A stretch of DNA of 64,000 bases from Phallusia mammillata (Eukaryota; Chordata; Ascidiacea; Phlebobranchia; Ascidiidae), in NCBI GenBank assembly GCA_003260075.1, contig QLIY01000147.1, forward strand, positions 1 through 64,000. Reading direction: 5' to 3'. How positions within the stretch are numbered: the first letter of the stretch is position 1; every line of letters starts with the position of its first letter. Below the pieces are notes generated by a model. That model saw nothing but the letters and a program-made list of their open reading frames with translations. It had not been told where the DNA came from and did not search any database. This document shows positions 11,218-23,975 of this stretch, one piece after another. The translations under genes and the position numbers were made by a program.

Positions 11218-14200
11218 CTGTCACGGAATATGTAATTATGACAAAAAGCATTAATGTGATTCGTTTAAAACAAAAAGTTAATACAAATTTTTCTGGGGGT
11301 GTCAATTTAAGGAACGTTTTAAACTGCTATTATCGAAAGCTATTGGCATAGCGTGGGGGACCCAAGGGGCTCTGCTTCTCGTGAACCTAAATTAGTGTTT
11401 CTGACCATACTTTTTTCGGCTGAAAACCATAAAATCTGTCAACAAAGTGGATACGACTACTGCTAAAACCAGAGGCTAAAAGTGAAAGCCATTTGATATC
11501 AAACAAACTAAACATTCATATTCATATTATCTTTCTCTTTGCATACCTTCCTCCGTAAATTCAGAGCGATTCCCAGACAGATTAAAGAAAGCCCCCCCCC
11601 CCGTAAATGTTAAATTACGACAATACTGTATGAATAATTGGTTTAAAATGAATCTGGTAAATAATATGATAATAAATTTATTGATCTTAACACTTCTTTT
11701 GCTAAAGTACAGCTAAAATTCCTGTTTAAAGATCAAACAAAAATCAAACACAGATCAAACAAAACTAAACATCCATTTGGACTTTACTTACCTTCCACCT
11801 TAAATTCAGACCTTTTCCCAGACAGATTGAAGAATGTCAAATCGTTGTTGATTTGCTCTGCACCCTGCTTTACTTCCTTTTCCAGTTTCTGAATGGGATT
11901 GGACTTGGCTCCCCCTGATTTAGGACCCTCTTTTCCACTTGAATCCGCTTTCTTCTTTCCGTTCAGCTCCGCGCTTTCCCTTTCCTGATTTGATTTCCCT
12001 TGTTCCGACTTTTTCTCATTTTCCCTTGTTCCGACTTTTCCGTTTTCCGTATTTTCCTCCACACCTAGCTGTGACAACGGCTCAGCTTGTTTATCCGCAT
12101 TTCCCTCACTCCTTTTCCCCAAACTTTTGGCAGACTTTTGGTCGTTTTCTTTTTCTGTTGTATCCCTCTCATTCTTCTCTTTTTCTTTTTGCTCAAAAGA
12201 ATCCTTCGACATTTCTTCCAAGGGTTCTGTTTTACTTAGCGCTGGTTGTCGATTTTTCGTTTCAGAGGTTTGGTTTTTGCCAAAGTCCTGTTCCATCTTT
12301 TTGTCTCTTGTTTCCGTTTTTTCTTTATCATTTTGATCCGATTTTTCCACAGTATTTTGCTCTGATTTTTCCGCATCATTCTGTTTTGACTTTTTTACAG
12401 CATTTGGTTCCGACTTTTTCACTTCTTTTAATTCCGAATTTTCCTTCGATGTACTTCTTGACAAGCCCTGTGTTTTTCCACTTAAAGGTTTAATTTTTCT
12501 TGGGGCTGGTTGCGGTCGCTTCTCTTCACTTTCTTTCGTTTCATTCACTTCAACACTTGCCACTTTACTGTCTCCCTTATTTCGAACTTGGCCAGAATTG
12601 AAATTGAAATTTACTGAACTCTTATTCTTATTTCCTTCATCCATGTTTTCCGCTTTTACATAAATCTCTCCCTGTGAAGTTGAAGATGGTAGCTCATCCA
12701 TTGCGTCTACAAACTCATCGTCGCTCTCATTTTCTTCATCCTTTTGTAAAACAGGGGATTTCTGATTTTCAGGTAACTTTTTTTGGCCAGATTTTTCTAC
12801 GTCATACGGCGGTGATGATGACGTAGTTGCATGGAAAGTTGAACTTTCGGTTGGAAGAAAATCAATCTTCTTTTTATCGTAAGAAAGTCGTTCCTCTTCA
12901 CTGCTGTTGCCTTCTAAAGAATCAGGCAAAGAAGTAGTAGAAGCCTTCCTAAATGCCCTTTCCTGGCGGTCGTTTTCATGGCTGTAGTCTCCGGGGACGT
13001 ACTCTGGTTTGTTTTTCATTTCTTCACGATACCTGGAACTATCCTTGTTGCCATTACGAACACCTTGGTCATGTTTAGGTGCATTGCCGTCGTTGTACGA
13101 CTCTCTCTCCCGTGAAGACTTAGCGCCTTTTACGTCTAATCTCCTTTCCCTATGTCGGTCTCTGGCTCCAGGCTTAACTTCTTTTTTCTCCTCACTTTTG
13201 TCGTCATCAACATCTGACGTAACAAGAGGTATCTGCCTTAACTCTTTATCTGAAGACCCACGTCGTTCTAGTTCTTTGGTTCTGTTCCCGATGTTTTTCT
13301 CGCCACTTTGCATTCGTTTTGCATCATCAGTTCGGCTACCTGTTGCTGTACGATTGTAGTCGTTTGCTTCATATGATTTACTCCAATGTGAGGCTTCTTG
13401 ATTTGTTGTTTGTGGCATTCGCTCTTCACCTCTGTATGTAGTAGCCTGCATGGAGTGTTGAAGTGGACCAGTGTTTCGTCTGTATTGGTCGAAGTCCCTC
13501 TTTAAGCAACTCCGGGCCTTTTGTACGTTTTCTTGGTCACCGACGAGTTTTGCTCGAATTCCCTGCCTGCAAAGAACACATGAAGTAGACCGCGTATTTA
13601 TAAAAAAAATTGTAAACCAAACACATCTTTTTAAAAATCTATTTGCGACAATAATCGTCTACTGCACTAGTGGAAAAACACCGGCAATGCAGATCCGCAA
13701 TGCTTCTCATTTTGGCATAGAACATGACTTACTTCATTTGTGCTTTCAAATTACGTAACACCACATGCTTTGGTTTTTGTAAGTTCGTGACCACCTTCAT
13801 ACTTACATATTTTTTTCTATGCTGTTTTCATTACGTTACATTTTAGTCCCCTAATTGTTTTGCTTCGGCAAAGATAAAATATTCAAAAAAGTCCATTGCA
13901 GGCCAGCGGTCACGACATAGATACTCATAGTACGCCAGGTCATCTCACTCATACTACGCCAGGTCATCTCACTCATAGTACGCCAGGTCTATTGAAGGCG
14001 TTATACCAAATCAAGCCAGTTTCACAAACAGTTCCAGTTTGCAAGGAGCAGGCAAGAAAAATCAAGCCAGCAGTGCGATTTGAACCCACGACAGGAGTCT
14101 TTCCGGGAGTCGCTCTTGGTATACCAACTGAGCTACACGGGAACATACTGGAATATTTTGGAGACCGTCTTGATCGGTAAAACGCCTCGAATGGACCTGG

Positions 14201-17200
14201 CGTACTATGGTTAAGCTTCGTTTATTCGATAAAAGCGCCGCGGAGTGAGCATCCTTAAAGTTCAGGTTTATCTCCAGTCAATAATAAACCACGATAATAG
14301 AAACGTATTAAAAAAAATGTTTCGTGCAAATTGTGGACAACCACTCACCTGCTGATGCTAATTTCAATCTTCACACCAAATTGATCTTCCACATCAGAAA
14401 TTCTCTCTTGCAGGTAAACTTCTTCCCCTTTGATCAGATTAAATTCTTCAGTGTAAATTTTTGGTTTCGACCGTTGCTCTTTAAGGTATTGAGCGACCAT
14501 GGATTTGGCCTGGAACAATGGAAAGTGTCAGAGAGAAACAAACATGGCGTTCAAGTCGAATTAAACCCAATTTTGAATAATTTTGTTCGATTTATTTAGC
14601 GTTGTGCTATCTACTTTCCACTTGTTGTTGCCGGTGGAATGAAAATGTTTACATTGTTAAGTGTATAGTTTGTCAAAAAAGTTGGGATACCACAGTTTAG
14701 GATGTGACTAATTGAGGAATATGTACACAATTAAACCTTATTTAATGGCTACCTTCTGCTAAAATTGTCTTAAACAGCAACATGAAATTCATCGCTCACC
14801 TTCCTGATGTCAGCTCGGTCATTGGCGTAAAAGTACAAGCCTGGTTTAATATATCCTGCGTCATCTGAAACGAACTTGACTGGATCCACTGGCGATATCA
14901 TAGGTTGATGAGCTAAAAGCATGATACGAGAGTCAAACATTGACAAAAAGACCGAATGATTGACAAAAAGACCAAGATATTGCCACAATAGTGGTAAAAG
15001 TCGACTGCAAAAAGGGTCTAGTTTGTCCAAAGTGTTTTTGTGGCGCTTAAAACAGACATCGATCGGCAATTTGAGGTAGTTTGACTAAGTGATTGGTTTA
15101 GTGCTATTGTGTCGCGATGTTTTCTTTCAATGAGCAAAAAGAACTTAACTTGACTCAAGGGTAATTATGGATAAGTTAGGTAAGTACTAGTACTTAAGAT
15201 AAGTGCCTTGTTTGTAATTTGACAGAAAGTTCGACATTTTTAATATTCGGGTTCTGACCAAAATCTGCTCAACATCGTACAACCACCAGCAAAAGTCAAA
15301 ACAAATATAATTACGATTAAGAATAAGATGAACATAAATTCATAACTTGGATCAGCCCTGAAGAGTTCGAGTAGACCGGCGATCACGGCACACTCGTATA
15401 TAAATCACAGTACGCCAGGCCCATTAAAGGCGCTATACCGAATCAGCCGGTTTCCAAGCATTCCCATATGGCAAAGCCTGGGGTCGGAATCCAAACCTAC
15501 ATTTTTCTAGCCCACACCTTGTCGTATGTTGCGGTGAATGCTTGGTGACCGGCTGATTCGGCATGGAGCCTTCAATGAACCTCGCAATTTAGAATAATAT
15601 TCAAAACCATCCCAAAAAAACTACAGTGTTTTTCACTATACCTTTAATACCTTTACCAACTAGCAACATAGACCTACCACCTTCAACAAAAATTTGGTCG
15701 ACTTATTGATTATTACCACTCATTAAATCATTCCTTTGGTTGCTTCATATTTTTTAGCAAAGCAAATTCGTTCCTACTTACCAGGTCTTCTGTCCCCCCC
15801 CCCTACCACCTTCAACAAAAATTTGGTCGACTTATTGATTATTACCACTCAATAAATCATTCCTTTGGTTGCTTCATATTTTTAGCAAAGCAAATTCGTT
15901 CCTACTTACCAGGTCTTCTGCCTTGAAGCAAAACAGATCGGTACGTTTCGATATGTCGCCTGTCAAATATTACAGCGCGAATGTTGGTAAGAAACTTAGG
16001 ATTTTTCGTGGCGAAATTGTCAACAGCTGATCGAAGGATTTGGGCACAATGCTTAGCATCTCCTCCGAGGGTCCCTTCAAAAGCAGATGAAATAAGCGTC
16101 TATCTAAGATCGGGTCTAAAGATTAAAGAACTTGACACAGACAGTGTTGCGAAAACGTGTTACCAAGCAAAAGCGTCATTAAAGACTTAAAAAGAAGCCT
16201 GAACTTTATGACATGTGGCAAAGAGCTTTCACTTTTCTGCAAATGTTCCGCTAATAAAACTGAAACGGGTGGTTAGTTTTTAGTCCCACTTTCGTCTGCT
16301 TTATAGTTGTGCTCAAGCGCCAAACTCATAAAATTGTGAGCCCAAGATACCGCTTTTTTACAGGTGGTGTAGCTGCAGTGGGTTTAGTCAGGACTCACCA
16401 ATTCAGTGCTGTACTATTTTGCATTATATGAGGATAATTGCGCTGCAGGCAGTACACAATGTATCGGCCTACGAGGTCCCATAAGTGCCGCTGGTGATAA
16501 GGCATAGGCGGTATTAGCTACTGTAGCCATCTTACGGCACACAAGTTTGTCTGGAGCAACAAGCTGAAAGGGCAAGCCAGTTGTTGCATCAAACCGGTTT
16601 GTGAGGCATGGCTTTGTGGCATGTTACCGCTAACAAACTGGAGTGTCGTAGTGTGGTATACCTTACCCAATACGGCCTTAGTCTTGCCACAAGCTACACT
16701 AATGAGACCTTACGTAGACCTTATACTTTGTAAAAACTTACCGGTTCCGAGTGCTGGAAGTGCGATCGTGTTCAGTTTCATTTTTTCAGCTTTATCGAAA
16801 ACTCGAACGAGAAGATTAGTAAGCTTGTAACCATCTGAGGGCATCGCGATGTGAATGATATTTTTCGATGGTAAATCGCCAGCCGAAGTAACACGCAGAT
16901 CCCAATCAAATGTTTTCAAAACGGAGTGACATTCCGATTTGATTGCTTTGCCTCCCTTACGTAGAATAATTTTTCCGACTTGCCCTAAAGTTTGTATGAT
17001 ATTAGAATTGAAAACAAATCATAAATTAAAACGTTAGTAGATGTTACAAGTTTAATAATTTTAAAACACCATAACATTAAGTTTAAGGTTATGTATTTGC
17101 AGCAACATATTGCCTTGGTATGACAAAGCCAAAATATACACATAGAAATTAATAAAATGAACAAACAAGCTAGGGTGTTTGATTAAGCCATATCTTGTTT

Positions 17201-20200
17201 TTATCAAGTTTTGCTATTTCCAAATAGCATAAGTTTTTTATGCTTTACTCGTGTATAGTGGGTTGTTTATTATTATATCAGTGTTTCTTAACCTTTTTTG
17301 CGCTCGTACCCTTTGAGCTTTCATAACATTTTCTCGTACCCCCTGTCTAAAATGGCCGACGGAAGTAAATAAAATTGTAACAATTAAACTCAGTGTATCC
17401 ATAACTTGGGTGTTGAATGCATGCATGAAAACAGTATTGTAAGTAGTACAAAACTAATGCAGTTCTGGATACTGTATGTAACAAAGTAACTTGTTACACA
17501 TTCTTCACAAATATGCTTAAATAGCATATAATTTCAACCTGCATGTCGTACCCCCAGCTTTGATGCTTCGTACCCCCAAGGGGTACACGTACCACTGGTT
17601 AAGAACCCCTGTATTATATAATCTGTAACTGTGGTGCAATACCAAGATTTTTACTAAAGTAGACCAAAGTTGATGTCAAACACGTAACCAAACATACGGT
17701 TTTAAAAACGTAAAAAAAATGTTTTAGAGTACATTACTGTGAAAAACGACAACAAACCGTTGAAATCGAAGGAGGAGCTTGACGGGTTGACAATTGCGTC
17801 GCAAGTTTCTGCAGTGATATCACCTTGCTTCACTACAACATTCACAGGCCCAGCTGATGCTTGATGTAACATCTGAGTTGTCGTGGGCTGTTTCTTGATA
17901 AGTGAACCAGCTCCGCTTGCCGCCGCACTGTATGAAAGCTACCAAAACGGTATTTTATTCTACCAAAGATGAATTTAAAAAAATGTTTATTTTTTTAAAA
18001 TGTGTTGATTTCCAAACCACGCTGTTCATTTTGTAATAACCCCGAAAAAAATATACATAAAAGCAAAAAACATTTCACGCAAAAGTAGAGGTGTTAGAAT
18101 AGTCAAAAGCAGGGGTGGGCAAACTTTTTAGTGCAAGGGCCGCATTCAAAAGTTCTTAATCTCAGGGGGACGCATAGTATTTCAACGACGGCCGCCAATT
18201 GCTTGCTTGTTTTGTTTTTTTGTTTTAAAATAACTGGAGTGAAGAATTAGGTTTATGTCATATATATACCATTTAAAGCCGCCTAAAATGCTCAGATTAA
18301 AAATTTCTTACTTAACGCATAAGTTTAGCTAAACGGAGCTAACTGTTCATGACGTCATAATCTGTATTATGACGATTGCGGTGCCTGTTCTTTCGCATTG
18401 TTTGCACACAATAAGCGGATAAAGAGCCTGGCGCATATGGTTACTAGGCTGGTAATCTTTTTTTCCAGTCTCACGAAATCTGTTTTTAGCAGTTTCAAAA
18501 CCAAAACATTTAGCAAAATAATTTTAGTTACGTCACCGCCGTCAGCACGTGTATTTTAACATACATGGTCACAGCCGCACAAACTCGTCTCCGCGGGCGC
18601 ATGTGGCCGTACGGCCGCAGGTTGTGCACCCCTGATTTTGCCCAAAATATGAACGGAGTATATTTTCAGCTATGTGCAAATACGTTCGTTGTCACTGAAA
18701 TTATTGGACAAACATTGGTTGAACGCCACAATTGCAATTGTTTCAAAAGAAACAAGCATTTGTTGCAACATAGGCTACACCACGTCTTTTTGTTAATAAA
18801 TTCTTGCGCTAACATTAAACAAAGCGAGCCGCTTTTAGTATCCACTTTTAGGTGTTGTGCGGGTCTGTGTTAACGATTATAAAGCCGTGTTTAATGTCCG
18901 TTTGCAAAGTATTGCAACGACCGAAACTTGATCCAATGTGAACAAAGGTTTGGCGTCAACAGTGCAAAGTGGGCTGTATTTGAAAACGTGAATCGCTTTT
19001 ACTTTTATTTACCTTTATCGAACGAAGAAATTGTGTCAAGTGACGATTTGCAAAATAACGTGGCAGAAACAACATGCTAAAGCACGTAAANNNNNNNNNN
19101 NNNNNNNNNNNNNNNNNNNNNNNNNNNNNNNNNNNNNNNNNNNNNNNNNNNNNNNNNNNNNNNNNNNNNNNNNNNNNNNNNNNNNNNNNNNNNNNNNNNN
19201 NNNNNNNNNNNNNNNNNNNNNNNNNNNNNNNNNNNNNNNNNNNNNNNNNNNNNNNNNNNNNNNNNNNNNNNNNNNNNNNNNNNNNNNNNNNNNNNNNNNN
19301 NNNNNNNNNNNNNNNNNNNNNNNNNNNNNNNNNNNNNNNNNNNNNNNNNNNNNNNNNNNNNNNNNNNNNNNNNNNNNNNNNNNNNNNNNNNNNNNNNNNN
19401 NNNNNNNNNNNNNNNNNNNNNNNNNNNNNNNNNNNNNNNNNNNNNNNNNNNNNNNNNNNNNNNNNNNNNNNNNNNNNNNNNNNNNNNNNNNNNNNNNNNN
19501 NNNNNNNNNNNNNNNNNNNNNNNNNNNNNNNNNNNNNNNNNNNNNNNNNNNNNNNNNNNNNNNNNNNNNNNNNNNNNNNNNNNNNNNNNNNNNNNNNNNN
19601 NNNNNNNNNNNNNNNNNNNNNNNNNNNNNNNNNNNNNNNNNNNNNNNNNNNNNNNNNNNNNNNNNNNNNNNNNNNNNNNNNNNNNNNNNNNNNNNNNNNN
19701 NNNNNNNNNNNNNNNNNNNNNNNNNNNNNNNNNNNNNNNNNNNNNNNNNNNNNNNNNNNNNNNNNNNNNNNNNNNNNNNNNNNNNNNNNNNNGATCTATT
19801 AAAGTGAGATGCTCGGTGCTCGACCAAACAGAACATTTGCAGTTTTGGCACATCCCTACTAGTAGACCAATATGATGTCAGACATGTAACCAAACATGCG
19901 GTTTCAAAAATGGAAAAATTGTTGACAAACATAATTTAGTGTACAGTACTGTCAGAAATGACAACAAACCGTCAAAATCGAAGGTGGAACTTGAAGGGTT
20001 GACAATTGCGTCGCATGTTTCTGCAGTGATATCACCTTGCTTCACTGTAACATTCACGGCCCCAGCTGATCCTTGTGACATCTGTGTTGTCGTGGGCTGT
20101 TTCTTGATAACTGTACCAGCTCCTCTCGCCGCTGCACTATATGAAAGCTACCAAAAAAAATATTTTTTTGTGGGTTTCCAAACCACCCAGTTTATTTTGT

Positions 20201-23200
20201 CATCAAACAAAGTATTTTTTATAAAAGCAAATAACACTTCACAATAAAGTAAATAGTCAAATAAAATTTATTTTGCATGACTAAAGGAGGGTAAAACATA
20301 CTTACTTTTGGGGTTTTGTTACTTAACGGAATCGACAGTGATTCGAGAGCCAACTTGAACTGGGTTAAAACCCAATCATCTGAAATATCCACCAAATCAA
20401 TCTAAAAATACGGAACTGTAAGTTTCTGGGTTACAAAAAATAATCTCAGTACAAATTAAGTTTCATTAGGTTACTCTACGGATACAGTTTTTCTTGTTTT
20501 GGAAAACATGGACTTGTCATGTCCAAACCGCTGTACTTCAATTATTATTATTTGAACACTAAATTTTCCAAATTTTCTGCAGCATGCAAAGTACAAATAA
20601 ATGCAATCAGTGAAAGCTTTTTTCGGGATTTACTATTTCTAGGTAATTAAACAGATTACGCGTTTGATAATTATCGAATGTTCTAAAAATCGGTTCAAAG
20701 CCTAAAAACTTACCCTTCTTAATTTTGAATGCTTCCGTTCCATACAGTACTGTGTGATTGTCTGCACAATAATCCCGGCACAGACGTCTGGCTTTCCGCC
20801 AAATACACCACAGCTGATGGCTGGCAATGCAATGGACGTGGAGCCGTCGGCCTCAGCTACCTGCAGGCATGAATGAATGCAGGTTTGAAGATTTCGGATT
20901 GATGTACTTGAAGATGCAGCATTCCATCTGTAAATATTGGCGATTATCAAAAGAGGGTGACGGAACAGGCCGTAACAAGTGGACGGATGGACAAATGAAA
21001 AAAGACAGAAAAGAAGGGTATAGACTATAGACGGACAAGAAAGGCAAGAGATAAACAGGCAAGATGACAATTGTTCAGCGGACAAAAATACAGGGGATAG
21101 GGGGACAGGAAGACATGAGATAAGCTAGCAAGAAAGACAAGTTGTAGCCGGACAAGAAGACAACTGATGAATGGATAGAAAGGCTTGGGGTAGCCGTATA
21201 AGAAAGACAACTGATGAATAGACAGAAAAGCATAGAATAGTGGACAAGAAGACAACTGATGAATGGACAGAAAGACATAAGATAGACATACAAGAAAGAT
21301 AAGTGATCGATGGACAGAAAGACATGGGATAGTTGGACAAGATAGACAAATGATGGATGGACAGAAAGACATGGGATAGTTGGACAAGATAGACAAATGA
21401 TGGATGGACAGAAAGACATGGGATAGTTGGACAAGATAGACAAATGATGGATGGACAGAAAGACATGGGATAGTTGGACAAGATAGACAAATGATGGATG
21501 GACAGAAAGACATGGGATAGTTGGACAAGATAGACAACTGATAGACGGACAAAATACATGGAATAGCCGGACAAGAAAGACAACTGGTCGATGGACAGAA
21601 AGACATGGGATAGCCAGACAAGAAAGATAGCTGATCGATGGACAGAAAGACATGGGATAGCCAGACAAGAAAGACAACTGATCGATGGACAGAAAGACAT
21701 GGGATAGTTGGACAAGAAAGACAACTGATAGACGGACAAAATACATGGAATAGCCGGACAAGAAAGACAACTGGTCGATGGACAGAAAGACATGGGATAG
21801 CCAGACAAGAAAGACAACTTATAGGTGGACAAAAAGTCATGAGATAGCTGGACAAGAAATACATATGATGGATGGACAGGAAGACATGGGATAGTTGGAC
21901 AAGAAAGACAACTTATAGATGGACAAAAGGTCATGGGATAGCCGGACAAGAAATACAGATGACATGCGATAGATAGACAGAAAGACAAGGAACAAACTGA
22001 GAAGAAGATAAGTAAACGGATAGGAAGACGGGAAAACGGCGAATAGATTACAGACGGTCAGTTAAGGAGACAGGGGATAGGCGAGTTGGCAGACACAGCG
22101 AATATAAAAACATATAAGAATAGATGGGCATACCTTGGTCCAACGGCGTGTATAATCCTGTTACAAGGTAATTTTCCATTTCCAGCAGTAGTGCTCACTG
22201 CTTCACCAGGACATAGATTTCCTCTCCTGGAACTAATTCTGTCCATTTCTTTCTGTATTTCCACCCCCCCTATAAAAAATACAGCCTTTTGGAATATAGA
22301 ATAATAGCACCCATATTTATCCAATTTGCTAAGCTTTACAATACGGCAATACACGCTTTCTTTTCAAACCCAACTTTTACCTTTTTGCTTTATGCTTCCT
22401 GACACACCAGCTGACAACAGGGCCAATTCTTCATTAGACGCGTTCACAATTGCGTCACAACTGTGTTCTGTGATGTCAACTTTAATGACGCGGACAACGA
22501 CGTCCGAATCAATCAGCTGTCTTTCTCTCCAAACTTCAGGCTGTGAAGTCTAAAATCCATTTTAAAATGATTTAAACGTAAAAATTCACCAGCAACATGT
22601 TGTATTTCAACAATGACTGGAGACACTTCAGTACTATGATTTATGTATGAGGGTGCCGTGATCGCTGATCAGCATAAACGATTCAGGGCTGATCACAGTC
22701 ATGGATTTATGCTAATCTTAGTGCACACATAGTTTGTTAAGTTTCGTTATTTTTATGGGGGGGGGGGTTTCTGTCCACACATCAGGCTGTGAAATCTAAA
22801 ATCCATTTTAAAATGATTTAAACGTAAAAACTCACCAGCAACATATTGTATTTCAACAATGACTGGAGACACTTCAGTACTGTGATTTATATATGAGGGT
22901 GCCGTGATCGCTGGTCAGCATAAACGATTCAGGGCTGATCACAGACATGTATTTCTGCTAATCTTAGTGCACACATAGTTTGTTAAGTTTCGTTATTTTT
23001 ATGTAAACATGGAGTTCGAAATGAAAACCTCACAAAGTTGCAGCACAAACGCCTCCCGATATTGTTTATTTATTTTATTTTTTATTTTTACCCCAAATAG
23101 GCAACAAACCTTGGGTTGAGATTGGCCAGTTTTAGTTTGCACAAATACAGAGCATTTTGTCTTTGACTCGACTTCATCTAAGAACAATTTCCCTTTGTCA

Positions 23201-23890
23201 GAAGTAAGGAATTCAATATCATCAACGTTGTCAAGATTTTGCTGTTCAGTCTCAAGCTGTGGTGCCATTTCAGTTATCCAGTGTTTCGCTGGAAAATGCA
23301 AAAACAAACTAGAAGAGTGGCTTTCTGATATACTTCCATTTTATATATTGGGGGGGGGGTCGTTGTCAAGATTTTGTTGTTCAGTCTCAAGCTGTGGTGC
23401 CATTTCAGTTATCCAGTGTTTCGCTAGAAAATGCAACATACGAAACTAGTGTTCGAAAGGGTAACCAAGAACAAAATTGACTGCTTTTTAATGTGTTAGA
23501 TAGTGAAAAACACTTATTTCTGGGGTCTTTACAGCTTAATACACCGCTAGTGACGTGAGGGCTTTGAAAAGCTACAAAACTAGCGTCGAATATGGGATGT
23601 TTGTAACGTCACAATTCACCGTTTTAAACATTTACCCTAATAATCCAGCTTTACCATAAAATGTTAAAGCTGATGACCCTGGTTCAGAACATACGCAAGT
23701 TGCTAAGATTCTTATGCTTTTAAATAAAAATTGCCTTTGTCAGCATAAAAAGGGTATGTTGTCTGGTAGATGTATGTTCAGAAAAAAAACTTTTATTATA
23801 GATATTTATTATAATAGATATTTATGCATACTGTTTTCATTTATTTTTTATGAATCTTTCTGCTTGTTCGTAGATACTGACGATGCTGTA

Positions 23891-23975
<85 letters not shown>

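Noticed and set aside
11939..12493. Plus-strand frame of 184 codons opposite the charged exon
   Set aside because: It is a Phe/Ser/Leu-rich complement of the Lys/Glu/Ser-rich exon of the PARP-like gene; shadow frame.
19031..19932. Frames of 242-298 codons made mostly of X
   Set aside because: They span the run of N and carry no information.
21025..21988. Three long minus-strand frames of 231-287 codons
   Set aside because: They are the 47-bp minisatellite read in different phases, located in an intron between two macro exons.
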